Below, piece after piece: positions 23,680 through 32,343 of a DNA stretch of 64,000 nt. The stretch's first letter is position 1. Every line of letters starts with the position of its first letter. The translations under genes and the position numbers were made by a program. The notes beneath the pieces are model-generated. The model worked only from the letters and a program-made list of their open reading frames with translations, was not told where the DNA came from and ran no database searches. This stretch comes from Bradyrhizobium sp. CCBAU 53421 (lineage in GTDB: Bacteria > Pseudomonadota > Alphaproteobacteria > Rhizobiales > Xanthobacteraceae): assembly GCF_015291625.1 (NCBI RefSeq), contig NZ_CP030047.1:6820001-6884000 (forward strand). The letters are read 5' to 3'.

Positions 23680-24150
23680 TCAGCCGCGAACGCGATGGAA
23701 GGTGCGGGTCTGTCCCATCGCCGGAATGCCGAGATAACCCCGCAATCCCATCTTTCCGTTCCTGATCTCGGCCTTGCAATTGTAGGTGCGGCCGGACGAG
23801 GCATCGTAGATCGAACCGCCGCTCCATTCGCCCTCAGTCCAGCGCAGACCCGTGATGAACACGATGTTCTTCAGCGAGCGCGAGCGCAGCGCCGGGTCCG
23901 GATTGTTGGCGTCTTTCTTGAACGTGACGTTGTCGGCTTCCACGATCTCGTTGCCGTAGAGCATATGCGCCTGGAATTCCGATCCGGCCTTGAACATGTC
24001 GAGCTTCACCGTGCCGTCATCGGCCTCCCAGATTCCGACCAGCGCATCGGCCGGCAAAGGTTCGGCATCAGCCGCGGGCATCATGAACAGGGCCGAGGTG
24101 GCAAGTGCCAGCGCCAGCGCGGCGCGTCGGGTATATCTAGGTGCTTGCAT
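23680..24150 (-). CDS. DUF2147 domain exported protein
   Basis: A 156-residue protein with a signal peptide (YTRRAALALALATSALFMM, cleavage probably near ADA at 28-30), then the DUF2147 pattern LVGIWEADDGTVKLDMF and the end GLRGYLGIPAMGQTRTFHRV. The family is a small beta-barrel of unknown function found in the periplasm. The start at 24150 places the signal at the N-terminus; an upstream in-frame ATG at 24270 would add 40 residues that look like non-coding sequence. Confidence 0.8.
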   Translation of the reverse strand: MQAPRYTRRAALALALATSALFMMPAADAEPLPADALVGIWEADDGTVKLDMFKAGSEFQAHMLYGNEIVEADNVTFKKDANNPDPALRSRSLKNIVFITGLRWTEGEWSGGSIYDASSGRTYNCKAEIRNGKMGLRGYLGIPAMGQTRTFHRVRG

Positions 24151-24596
24151 GGGCGTCCTTTGACCTTGGGGGACCGTCGCTGAATGGCGGGCATGAACGA
24201 GCAAAGCGGTATCATGCGAAGCCACAACAAATGACCGACGGAGCGAACGTCGTCCGATCGGCTTGCCCACAGTTTGAATGTGTTTCGCTGCGAGCGCTTT
24301 GAACCTGGATTTTCTCAGAGGGCGGGACAGTGACAGATCGCGCCAATCGAATTGCGCGTGACGCCATCAGAGCATGCCGCATCGGATGCGCTCGCTACCG
24401 GTCCCACTCTTATGTCCGCCTTGGATCACAGCCGGCAAAGCCGAGGACGGCGCAAGATTTCCGCTCGCTCCAGACCGTCGTGCGCCGTGCCAAGAAAGAT
24501 CCGGGCGATCCGACGGTTTGACGCCCAAGGGGACAGGTTCCCTTGGGCATTCAAGCCGATCAACAGCGTCCTCAAATGCCCGGGGCCACCGATCAT
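24151..24596. other. Intergenic region, nothing recognised
   Basis: About 445 bases between the DUF2147 start and the DoxX stop. Several short open frames cross it on both strands, but none shows a ribosome site, family motif or sensible start. It could be the remains of a lost gene; no similarity was recognised. Confidence 0.4.
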
Positions 24597-24914
24597 TCAG
24601 GAAGTCCGGCTCGCCATCAGGAGCAAGGCAGCGAAGCAACCGATCGGTACGAGATGGGAAAACTCCCGATGTCGCAGGATGGTCAAAGCTGCCGCGGCGA
24701 GAATGACGGCGCAGAGGATCAAGCCTGCTGCACGGGTTGCCGGTAGTGCGACCAGGATCGCGGCCGATATCTCCAATCCGCCGGTGACCCGGCACCACCA
24801 CGCGGGATACCCCCATCGAACAAAGTTGCTCCGCGTCGTCGGCGTCGCGATCGCATTGAACAGACCTGCACTGGCGAAGGCAGCGGCAAGCAGCCTGATG
24901 AATATCGTGTGCAT
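24597..24914 (-). CDS. DoxX-like small membrane protein
   Basis: A 105-residue protein with four hydrophobic stretches and the DoxX/DUF4870-like features RLLAAAFASAGLFNAI, a tryptophan pair in YPAWWCRVTGGLEI, and a short C-terminus. Such proteins sit in the inner membrane, and several are tied to oxidative stress or quinone metabolism, but this one's role is unknown. It begins 3 bases after the stop of the epimerase gene, so the two form an operon. Confidence 0.75.
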   Translation of the reverse strand: MHTIFIRLLAAAFASAGLFNAIATPTTRSNFVRWGYPAWWCRVTGGLEISAAILVALPATRAAGLILCAVILAAAALTILRHREFSHLVPIGCFAALLLMASRTS

Positions 24915-24917
24915 GAC

Positions 24918-25808
24918 CTAAGCGACCGCCAACGCATAAGCGCGCAACTCGTCGATGATCGATCCTCGCGAAGGGTTCCAGCCGAGTTCGCGCTTCGCCT
25001 TCTCGCCCGAGATGATCTGATCGGAGGCGATGGCATCGGCGAAACCCCAGAGGATCTTGCGCGCCTCTTCGAGCGGCCATGCCGCTACCCGGCCGCCGGC
25101 ACCGCCCAACTCGCTCGCTGCGCGTGCGATCTCGACGAGCCGCGGCGCCGAACCGTGCGCGCCATTGAAGACGGATCCCGCCGGTGCCCGATCGAGCGCG
25201 AGCGCATAGAGATCGGCCAGATCGTCGGCATGCACGGTCGACCAGCGATTTTGACCGTCACCGACATGAAGCGCCGCACCATGTTCCTTGGCCGATGCGA
25301 CCATCATCATCGCGGCGCCGCCCCAGTTGCCATATACCCAGGCAGGCCGGATAACGACCGAATGGACGCCCTCGCCTTCGGCCGCGAGGATTTCGCGTTC
25401 CAGCGGCTGGCGCCAGCGGACCATCTCGACCGGGTTCAATGGCGTGCGCTCGGTCACTGGCGTGTCACCCGTGGAGCCGTAGACCAGGCTGCCACTGGTA
25501 TAGATGAAGCGCTGACCCGTTCCGCGCTGGGCTGCGAGGATCGCACGCGTCGCAATCTCATCGAGAGAGGCAGCGTTCTGATCGTTGGGCGAAGCGGCAT
25601 GGACGACGGCGTCCACGCCCCGCACCGCCGAGGCCAGGCTCACCGGGTCGGCAAGCTCACCTGTCTCCGCCACGAAGCCTCGGTCGAGCAGCTTGGCCGC
25701 GCTGGCTTCCGACCGGGCGAGTCCCACGACTTCATGACCTCCCTCTTTCAACCGGTGCGCTACCGCACCGCCGATCAGGCCAGTCGCGCCTGTTATCAAA
25801 ACTCGCAT
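24918..25808 (-). CDS. NAD-dependent epimerase/dehydratase (extended SDR)
   Basis: A 296-residue extended SDR with the N-terminal MRVLITGATGLIGGAVA, the glycine motif GATGLIG at residues 7-13, and a serine-rich YTSGSLVYG in place of the classic YxxxK region near residue 145. These features fit the atypical nucleoside-diphosphate-sugar epimerase-like group. ATG at 25808 follows GAAGAG by 8 bases; a GTG at 25817 is possible. The substrate is unknown. It lies in an operon with the DoxX-like gene and is preceded by a LysR gene on the same strand that may control it. Confidence 0.82.
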   Translation of the reverse strand: MRVLITGATGLIGGAVAHRLKEGGHEVVGLARSEASAAKLLDRGFVAETGELADPVSLASAVRGVDAVVHAASPNDQNAASLDEIATRAILAAQRGTGQRFIYTSGSLVYGSTGDTPVTERTPLNPVEMVRWRQPLEREILAAEGEGVHSVVIRPAWVYGNWGGAAMMMVASAKEHGAALHVGDGQNRWSTVHADDLADLYALALDRAPAGSVFNGAHGSAPRLVEIARAASELGGAGGRVAAWPLEEARKILWGFADAIASDQIISGEKAKRELGWNPSRGSIIDELRAYALAVA

Positions 25809-25908
25809 GTCGATCACTCTTCAATTTCGGTGAATCCAACAAAGCGGAACGGCAATGCGGATGGAAATCGCGAGTTCTGATGTGGCGCTATCGATCGCGC
25901 CGATGGCG

Positions 25909-26829
25909 TCAAGCCGAGGCGGCGATTTTGGTGATGATGCCGCGCAGCCAGGCAATAGCCCCATGCGTATCCGCCCGCCGGTGCCACATCAGGTGAAGTG
26001 GCCAGGTGGGCAGTTCGAGCGGCGGATCATAAATCGCTATGCCTGCTCCGGTACCAGCGAACCTTCGTGCGACCCGGCAGGCCAGCGTCGCGACAAGGTC
26101 GGTCCCGGCGATCACGAAGGGGGCGGCCAGGAATTGTGGCAGGCTCAGCACGACGCGCCGTTCGAGGCCGAGATCGGCAAGCCTCAGATCGACGATCCCG
26201 GAGCGGTCGCCTTCCGGAGAGACCAGAAGGTGCGGCGCCGCTGCGAAAGCCTTCAGGCTTGGACCATCCGCGAACGCCGGGTGCCCCTCCCGCACGACGC
26301 AGGCGAAACTCTCAAAAAAGAGCGGGCTGCTGATGATGCGCGCCGACGTCTCGACGGGGAAACCGATCGCCAGATTCGCCTCGCCGCTGTCGAGCAGCGT
26401 GATGGCTTCGTCGCGTCCGAATATCCCGCAGACCCGCACGTTGACGTGCGGGGCATCGATGCTGAGGCGGGCCATGAGTGGCGGCAACAAGACGAACGCC
26501 GCATAGTCGCTCATCGCGAGCGTGACGGTATTGTCGGCCCTCGCGGGATCGAAGCTATCGGCCTGTAGCGCGCTCCGGAGCAGCCGGAGCGCATCCGAGA
26601 CGGGACCAGCAAGGTCATGGGCGCGGGGCGTTGGCTGCATGCCTGAAGGCGTTCGCACGAAGAGCTCGTCCCCAAGAAGCTCTCGCAAGCGCGTGAGCGC
26701 GCCGCTCATCGCCGACTGGCTGAGGCCGATCCGCGATCCGGCGCGCGTCACGTGGCGCTCCGCGTACAGCGCATCAAAGGCCTTCATCAAGTTGAGGTCG
26801 AAGCCGGCTATATCCATGTGGCCGACCAT
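25909..26829 (-). CDS. LysR-family transcriptional regulator
   Basis: A 306-residue regulator. The N-terminal helix-turn-helix LMKAFDALYAERHVTRAGSR and QSAMSGALTRLRELLGDELF is typical of the NodD/NahR-like branch. The C-terminal two thirds form the co-inducer domain. Start could be 26829 or the in-frame ATG at 26817; neither has a strong ribosome site. It is upstream of the epimerase gene by 100 bases and divergent from a small secreted protein gene. Confidence 0.87.
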   Translation of the reverse strand: MVGHMDIAGFDLNLMKAFDALYAERHVTRAGSRIGLSQSAMSGALTRLRELLGDELFVRTPSGMQPTPRAHDLAGPVSDALRLLRSALQADSFDPARADNTVTLAMSDYAAFVLLPPLMARLSIDAPHVNVRVCGIFGRDEAITLLDSGEANLAIGFPVETSARIISSPLFFESFACVVREGHPAFADGPSLKAFAAAPHLLVSPEGDRSGIVDLRLADLGLERRVVLSLPQFLAAPFVIAGTDLVATLACRVARRFAGTGAGIAIYDPPLELPTWPLHLMWHRRADTHGAIAWLRGIITKIAASA

Positions 26830-26998
26830 AAGGGAATGCGCCGAACGGGGATAGCGGCCGTGCGTCGACCGCTCGCCGCCTGGAAGGCGGCGCAGTCTGC
26901 AAAGGGTCGATAGGCGCCGTCTTCCTTTCAGTCTATGCTAATGTGGTGCGTCATTTGGTGCACATGGAGCGTGCACTCTCAGGTCAGGAGGCCGATGC

Positions 26999-27283
26999 AT
27001 GAAGATGAAGATTGCGAGCTTCGCGTGCGCTCTCGGAGCAGCCCTGGTGCTGTGTAACCTCGGAGTGTCCAGTGCTGAAGCCCGGGCGCGGAAGGCACAA
27101 GTCGTTCATGAACGGGCGAGGGTCGTTATCACGACGCCCGTGATCACGCCGACTCCGTGGGATTATTATATTGTTCCACGCTATCGCTATCGCCCTGAAG
27201 ACGACCGGGTCGATCCATACGGACCGCCTGTGGTGTCGTCTTGGGACCTCTATGAGGGGTGGCGGTGGCCATACTGGTGGTGA
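26999..27283 (+). CDS. Small exported Trp-rich protein
   Basis: A 94-residue protein with a clear signal peptide (MKMKIASFACALGAALVLCN, cleavage near SSAEA). The mature part is rich in proline, tyrosine and tryptophan and ends WDLYEGWRWPYWW. A strong AGGAGG site 8 bases before the ATG supports real translation. No family is recognised; similar short exported proteins are common in rhizobia. Function unknown. Confidence 0.7.
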   Translation: MKMKIASFACALGAALVLCNLGVSSAEARARKAQVVHERARVVITTPVITPTPWDYYIVPRYRYRPEDDRVDPYGPPVVSSWDLYEGWRWPYWW

Positions 27284-27310
27284 ACAGCGATCACGCGAAG
27301 CGGATCGCAT

Positions 27311-27340
27311 TCCGACGAGCTGCTGGCGGCGTTGCAGTAG
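27311..27340 (+). pseudogene. 3' remnant of an alpha/beta hydrolase gene
   Basis: TCCGACGAGCTGCTGGCGGC followed by GTTGCAGTAG matches the last 30 bases of the hydrolase gene at 21191-21220 with three differences, and in the same frame ends DELLAALQ-stop. No other part of such a gene is present. It looks like the tail of a lost homologue. Confidence 0.45.
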
Positions 27341-27375
27341 GGTGTGTGGCTCACGAGCGGCACCAAATACTCAGT

Positions 27376-27494
27376 GTCGTCCCGGCGAAAGCCGGGACCC
27401 AACCACTGAAGCCATTGGTACGCAACGCTGGGGCCACAGCCTTTCTCAACAATCCAACCCTGTGGTTATGGGTCCCGGCTTTCGCCGGGACGAC
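27376..27494. repeat. Palindromic repeat (family C)
   Basis: Arms GTCGTCCCGGCGAAAGCCGG and CCGGCTTTCGCCGGGACGAC are exact reverse complements, framing about 80 bases. Related copies are at 34038-34157 and 34199-34300. It lies between a plus-strand small gene and the minus-strand protease, downstream of both, and may terminate transcription. Confidence 0.8.
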
Positions 27495-27586
27495 ACCGGG
27501 TATGTTGCATCGCTTTCAGCCCATCATCCTAAAGGAGCGCGGAACGCGCGCCTCACCATGAGTGGCTGATATCAGCGCACCGCCCC

Positions 27587-28633
27587 TCACTGCTTCGCCG
27601 GCTTGCGCCCGATCGGGTGGATGTCGATCGCGCGCAGGCGGCCGAGGCGGAGCACGTCCATCGACAACGTGCGGTCGATCCGGCTGTGATCGAGCGCGCG
27701 GATCAGGTCGTCGACGCCGTTGATCTCGATACCGTCGAGCCTGATCACCACGTCGCCGGGCAGCAGGCTGGCGCGCGCGGCCGGGCTGTCCGGCTCGATC
27801 TGCATCAGCAGCGCGCCCATCTTGTTCTCGACGCCGGCCAGCACCGCATGGCGCCGCGGCACCGGCGCGGTCTGTCCGGCAACGCCGATATAGGCGCGGC
27901 GGACATAGCCGTGGCGGATGATCTCCGACAGCACGAACTGCGCGGTGTTAGAGGCGACCGCAAAGCAGATGCCCTGCGCGCCATTGATGATCGCGGTGTT
28001 GATGCCGATCACCTCGCCCTTCGACGACACCAGCGGCCCGCCGGAATTGCCCGGGTTGAGCGCGGCGTCGGTCTGGATCACGTCCTCGATGGTGCGGCCG
28101 CTAACCGAGCGGATCGAGCGGCCGAGCGCCGACACCACGCCGGCGGTGACCGTCGATTCGAAGCCGAGCGGATTGCCGATCGCGACCACGAGCTGGCCGC
28201 GGCGCAAGGTCTTGGAATTGCCGAGCGAGGCATAGGGCAGATCGCGCGCGCCATCGGCCCGCAGCAAGGCGAGATCGGTGTCGGGATCGACGCCGAGCAC
28301 ATGGGCGTCGGTGACGAAGCCCTCAGTGTCGCGCAGCCGGATCTCCTTGGACGATCCGACCACATGGCTGTTGGTCAGCACGAAGCCGTCGGGCGAGATC
28401 ACGATGCCCGAGCCGAGCCCGCCGCGCTCGCGCGCGTTGCGCACTTTCGGCCCGGTTTCGACCCGGACCACGGCCGGACCGACGCGGTCGGTCACGTCGA
28501 TCACGGCATTCGAATAGGCATCCAGCAAGGCCCGGTCATCGACCTGGCTTTTGACTTGGCCTGTAACTTGGGTAGCGTCAGCCGCCCGCGGCGACGTCGT
28601 GTCACCGGCGGCATCTGAGGTAATATCCAGCAT
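27587..28633 (-). CDS. Trypsin-like serine protease with PDZ domain (HtrA/DegP type)
   Basis: A 348-residue protein. The catalytic triad is visible as H90 (LTNSHVVG), D120 (DPDTDLALL) and S197 (NPGNSGGPL). A PDZ domain occupies about 255-335 (GALLMQIEPDSPAARASLLP, GDVVIRLDGIEINGVDDL). No signal peptide or membrane anchor is seen at the N-terminus, which is unusual for DegP-like proteases and suggests a cytoplasmic location or an unusual export route. No neighbour explains its role. Confidence 0.87.
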   Translation of the reverse strand: MLDITSDAAGDTTSPRAADATQVTGQVKSQVDDRALLDAYSNAVIDVTDRVGPAVVRVETGPKVRNARERGGLGSGIVISPDGFVLTNSHVVGSSKEIRLRDTEGFVTDAHVLGVDPDTDLALLRADGARDLPYASLGNSKTLRRGQLVVAIGNPLGFESTVTAGVVSALGRSIRSVSGRTIEDVIQTDAALNPGNSGGPLVSSKGEVIGINTAIINGAQGICFAVASNTAQFVLSEIIRHGYVRRAYIGVAGQTAPVPRRHAVLAGVENKMGALLMQIEPDSPAARASLLPGDVVIRLDGIEINGVDDLIRALDHSRIDRTLSMDVLRLGRLRAIDIHPIGRKPAKQ

Positions 28634-28712
28634 GGCGAGAGTCCTTTGGTCACCTCAGATGGTGACCGGCTCCCGCTACCGCAAGTGGTTACGCCTGTAC
28701 CTGCCCGAATGG

Positions 28713-29162
28713 CTAGGTCGCCCGCCGCAGCGTACCGCCCCTTGCCTTGACCGGGTCGAGCAGCGACCAGTCGCCGTCCGGCAGCACGTGGCCCTTGGGG
28801 AACGGGGCGCGCAGCTCGAGCCCGAGCGAACGCAGCACGCGGTCGTCGCGGTAGTAGCATTGCAGCACCACGCGGACGAGCGTCGCCGCGGCAGCGCCGC
28901 CAAGCTTGCGAAACTCCCGCGCCACCGCGTCGCGCCCGGCATCGTCGAGCTCGGCGAGCGGCTTGCCGGCAAGCTGCGCCAGACGATCCAGCGCCTGCGC
29001 GACCAGCGCGGTATCGCGGCCGAGCGTTGCCAGCATGTCGGCCTGGATCGCGGCATCATCAGCACCCGGCACCCTGTACTCGGCGCTTTCGGGGACGATC
29101 ATCGCGGCGACGGTGCGCAGATCGGCGCGTTGGGCTGCGGTCAGTTGTTTTACTTCGGACAT
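28713..29162 (-). CDS. Small subunit-like partner of the GMC dehydrogenase
   Basis: A 149-residue helical protein beginning MSEVKQLTAAQRADLRTVAA, MIVPESAEYRVPGADD. The pattern resembles the gluconate 2-dehydrogenase subunit 3 family, small proteins that accompany membrane-linked GMC flavin dehydrogenases, although the usual twin-arginine signal is absent. It starts 7 bases after the GMC gene stop, so co-expression is expected. Assignment by family resemblance and position. Confidence 0.6.
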   Translation of the reverse strand: MSEVKQLTAAQRADLRTVAAMIVPESAEYRVPGADDAAIQADMLATLGRDTALVAQALDRLAQLAGKPLAELDDAGRDAVAREFRKLGGAAAATLVRVVLQCYYRDDRVLRSLGLELRAPFPKGHVLPDGDWSLLDPVKARGGTLRRAT

Positions 29163-29169
29163 GGTAGCC

Positions 29170-30771
29170 TCAGTCGAACAGGTTGGCGAGGCGCTGCTTC
29201 ATCTGGTCGGCGATGTAGAGCGCGAGGGCCTGGATGGTGGAGGTCGGGTTCACGCCGCCCGAGGTGACGAAGATGCTGCCGTCGACGATGAACAGGTTCT
29301 TCACGTCGTGCGAGCGGCCCCATTCGTTGACCACGGAGCGCGCGGGATCGGTCCCCATCCGCGCGGTGCCGAGCAGATGCCAGCCGCCCCACGGGATCGG
29401 ATCGTTGATGCAGATGTCGGTGGCGCCGGCGGCCTCGAGAATCTCGCGGCCGCGCGCCAGCCCATGGTCCATCATCTTCCGGCTGTTTGCGCTGATCGTG
29501 TAGTCGATCTTCGGCGCGGGGATGCCATGGCTGTCCTTCAGATCAGGATCGAGCGTGACGCGGTTGTGCTCCTCCGGCAGATCCTCGCAGATCGCCGACA
29601 CCGCAAGGCGGTGGCCGTTGAGCTTGCGGAACACGCGGTGATGGTCCTTGCCCCAGGGCAGGATGCCCTTCTGCTCGCTTGCGACAGCCTCGAACACCGG
29701 CCCGGCGCCGCGACCGAACTGGATGCCGTAACCGCGGACGAAGCCGCGCGACAGGTCCGTGTCGTAGAACTCCTTGCTCCACAGGCAGGTCGGCGGTGCG
29801 CGGTTGCTGTCGGTCGGCTCCTTCACGAAGCCGTAGATCTGCGCGTAGGGGTGGAACATCAGGTTCTTGCCGACCAGGCCGGACGAATTGGCGAGGCCGT
29901 TCGGAAACTTGCCCGACACCGAATTGAGCAGCAGCCGCGGCGTACCGACGCCGTTGCAGGCGATGATGACGACCTCGGCCGGCTGGAATTGCTCGACGCC
30001 GTCCTTGTCGTAATAGACGACGCCGGAGGCCATGCCGTGCTCATTGGTCAGGATCTCGCGCACCCGGCAATGGGTCTTGAGCTCGACCCCGGCGCGGATC
30101 GCGTGCGGCCAGTAGGTGATGTCGGTCGAGGCCTTGGCGCCTTGCGCGCAGGCCGGCGTGCAATGGCCGAGATTGATGCAGCGCGCCCTGCCCTCGTAGT
30201 CCATCGTCGCAACCGTCGTGTCCGACGGCCACCAGTGCCAGCCGAGCTTGTTCATGGCCTTGCCGATCAGCGGGCCTGACAGGCCGAGCGGCTGCTGCGG
30301 CATCGGCGGATGGCTCAGCGGCGACAGCGGATCGCCCGACAGGCCCGACGTGCCCATCATGCGATCGTTCTCCTCGAAGAACGGGGTGAGCGCGTCGTAG
30401 TCGATCGGCCAGTCGTCGGCGACGCCGTCGAGCGTCTTCACCTTGAAGTCGGACGGATGCAGCCGCGGCCAATGCGCGGTGTACATCACGGTCGAGCCGC
30501 CGACGGCGTTGAAGTTGACGACCTTGATCGGTGAGTTGTCGTCGTTGATCGGGTAGTCCTCGGGCCGCTTGCGGACATTGGGGCTGGACGACCACTCGCC
30601 GTAGAATTTCGCCTCCCAGTCGCGCCCGGTGCTCGGATATTCGGCAGGGTTCATCCAGCCGCCCTGGTCGAGGCAGAGGATGTGCATCTTGGTATCGGCG
30701 AGGCTCCAGGCTATCGCGGCGCCGGATGCGCCGGCGCCGATGATCAGGACGTCAACGGGATCGTTCTTCAT
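29170..30771 (-). CDS. GMC-family flavin alcohol dehydrogenase
   Basis: A 533-residue FAD enzyme of the glucose-methanol-choline family. The dinucleotide motif GAGASG is at residues 12-17, the substrate-side segment GGSTVMYTAHWPR near residue 91, a cysteine-bearing NLGHCTPACAQGAK near residue 201, and the C-terminal WHLLGTARMG with VNPTSTIQALAL supplies the catalytic histidine and asparagine. It would oxidise an alcohol, passing electrons to a quinone or cytochrome through its small partner. It is followed by that partner gene and preceded by a P450 gene, so it may oxidise the P450 product. Confidence 0.85.
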   Translation of the reverse strand: MKNDPVDVLIIGAGASGAAIAWSLADTKMHILCLDQGGWMNPAEYPSTGRDWEAKFYGEWSSSPNVRKRPEDYPINDDNSPIKVVNFNAVGGSTVMYTAHWPRLHPSDFKVKTLDGVADDWPIDYDALTPFFEENDRMMGTSGLSGDPLSPLSHPPMPQQPLGLSGPLIGKAMNKLGWHWWPSDTTVATMDYEGRARCINLGHCTPACAQGAKASTDITYWPHAIRAGVELKTHCRVREILTNEHGMASGVVYYDKDGVEQFQPAEVVIIACNGVGTPRLLLNSVSGKFPNGLANSSGLVGKNLMFHPYAQIYGFVKEPTDSNRAPPTCLWSKEFYDTDLSRGFVRGYGIQFGRGAGPVFEAVASEQKGILPWGKDHHRVFRKLNGHRLAVSAICEDLPEEHNRVTLDPDLKDSHGIPAPKIDYTISANSRKMMDHGLARGREILEAAGATDICINDPIPWGGWHLLGTARMGTDPARSVVNEWGRSHDVKNLFIVDGSIFVTSGGVNPTSTIQALALYIADQMKQRLANLFD

Positions 30772-30797
30772 TGTTATTTCCTGGAGTTTCTTCTTGT

Positions 30798-30873
30798 GTC
30801 ATTGCGAGCGAAGCGAAGCAATCCACCTCTCCACTTGTGGCTCCATGGATTGCTTCGCTTTGCTCGCAATGAC
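30798..30873. repeat. Palindromic repeat (family B)
   Basis: GTCATTGCGAGCGAAGCGAA and TTCGCTTTGCTCGCAATGAC open and close a near-perfect 28-bp inverted repeat that includes the GCGAAGCAATCCA core seen at 181-242. It lies between the P450 and GMC genes, which are on the same strand. Confidence 0.8.
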
Positions 30874-30886
30874 GGGGTGATGCGGC

Positions 30887-32110
30887 TCAATCGGCGATTC
30901 TCACCGGCAAGCTTCGTATACCGCGGATGAAATTGGAATAGAGCCGTTGCGGCGGGCCCATCAGCGTAAAACGCAGATCGCGCGCCAGGACCTCCTCCCA
31001 GAGGATGCGCAATTGCTGCTCGGCGAGGCGATCGCCGACGCAGCGGTGGATGCCGGCGCCGAAGGCGAGGTGCTGGCGCGGCTTGGCGCGGTCGATGATG
31101 AATTCATCGGCCCGCTCGATCTTGTCCTCGTCGCGGTTGCCGGAGATGTACCACATCACCACCTTGTCGCCCTTTTTGATATCGCGGCCGGCGAGCTCGA
31201 CATCGTTGCGCGCGGTGCGGCGCATGTGCAGCACCGGCGTGTGGTAACGGATGGTCTCGGACACCAGGTTGGGGATCAGCTCGCGGCGGGCGCGGACCAG
31301 CTCGAACTGCTCCGGATTCTCGCACAGCGCCATCAGGCCTGCGGACATCGAATTCCGCGTGGTGTCGTTGCCGCCGACGATCAGAAGCCCGATGGTGCCG
31401 ATGAACTCGCGCGGCTCCAGATTCCGCGTCGCCGGCGAATGGGCCAGCATCGAGATCAGGTCGAAGGTCGGCGGCGCATCGATCCGCGCGTCCCATAATT
31501 TTCGGAAATATTCTCCCATCTTGACCAGCTCAGCGGTGCGTTCGGCCTCCGAATGCACCACCGCGTCGGGGGATTCGACGTTGGCAATCGCGACATCCGA
31601 CCACCAGGTCAGCTTGGCGCGATCCTCCGAGGGGAAATCGAACAGCGTCGCCAGCATCATGTTGGTGAGGTCGACCGAGACCCGCTCGGCCCAATCGAAG
31701 GTCTCGTTGCGCGGCAGCGCATCGAGCACGGCCGCGGTGCGCTGGCGGATCAGCGCATCGAAATTGGCGAGGTGCGACGGCGCCACGATCGGCGCCACCG
31801 TGCGGCGCTGCGCGGTGTGGCCAGGCGGGTCCATGCGGATGAAGCTCGGCCGCTCCTGCCCCTTCGGCTGGTCAGCGACCTGGATACCGCCAAGCTCGGA
31901 AGCCGAGGAATAGTTCTGGTGATCCAGCTCGACCGCAAAGATGTCGTCGTAGCGCGTCACCGACCAGTACGGGCCGTAGGCCGACGCCTCGCAATAATGC
32001 ACGGGATCGTCGCGGCGGAGCTGCGCGAACAGCGGCCGCCAGGTGTCGTCCTGATAAAGCCGGGGATTGCTGACGTCTGTTGCCGTCGGCCTGCGCGGCG
32101 CCTCTCCCAT
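30887..32110 (-). CDS. Cytochrome P450, CYP153/CYP108-like
   Basis: A 407-residue soluble bacterial P450. The I-helix motif GGNDTTRNS is near residue 252, EXXR is ETIR near residue 289, and the haem loop FGAGIHRCVGDRLAEQQLRI has C357 as the axial ligand. GGNDTTRNS and the LAEQQLRILWEEV continuation resemble the CYP153 and CYP108 groups, which hydroxylate alkanes or terpenes. It needs a ferredoxin and reductase, and no ferredoxin gene is adjacent. It is divergent from a Baeyer-Villiger monooxygenase gene across 233 bases and lies upstream of the GMC dehydrogenase, suggesting hydroxylation then oxidation. Confidence 0.88.
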   Translation of the reverse strand: MGEAPRRPTATDVSNPRLYQDDTWRPLFAQLRRDDPVHYCEASAYGPYWSVTRYDDIFAVELDHQNYSSASELGGIQVADQPKGQERPSFIRMDPPGHTAQRRTVAPIVAPSHLANFDALIRQRTAAVLDALPRNETFDWAERVSVDLTNMMLATLFDFPSEDRAKLTWWSDVAIANVESPDAVVHSEAERTAELVKMGEYFRKLWDARIDAPPTFDLISMLAHSPATRNLEPREFIGTIGLLIVGGNDTTRNSMSAGLMALCENPEQFELVRARRELIPNLVSETIRYHTPVLHMRRTARNDVELAGRDIKKGDKVVMWYISGNRDEDKIERADEFIIDRAKPRQHLAFGAGIHRCVGDRLAEQQLRILWEEVLARDLRFTLMGPPQRLYSNFIRGIRSLPVRIAD

Positions 32111-32343
32111 CGCTCACTCCCGTCAGGTTCCGTCGCCGCTTGACGGGCGATCGTCTTGTCGGGCCGACGATAGAGGCAATCCCACGGCCGAGTAAAGCCG
32201 CGGAGCGAACAGTCCGCCGCGCGGAATGCGCGCAGCTTACGCACCCGGCAAATCCCGATAGCTGCCCCGCTGTTCGATGTTTGTCGGCGGCAGGAAGACC
32301 GGCTAGCCTTGGCGGCAATCAACCCAGCAGGGAGCGACGACAG

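Noticed and set aside
23457..23827. Overlapping minus-strand frames after the DUF2147 gene
   Set aside because: They overlap the DUF2147 coding end in other frames and show no motif; treated as non-coding.
24330..24746. Short plus-strand frames in the 24151-24596 gap
   Set aside because: No ribosome sites, and composition is like shadow frames; part overlaps the DoxX-like gene.
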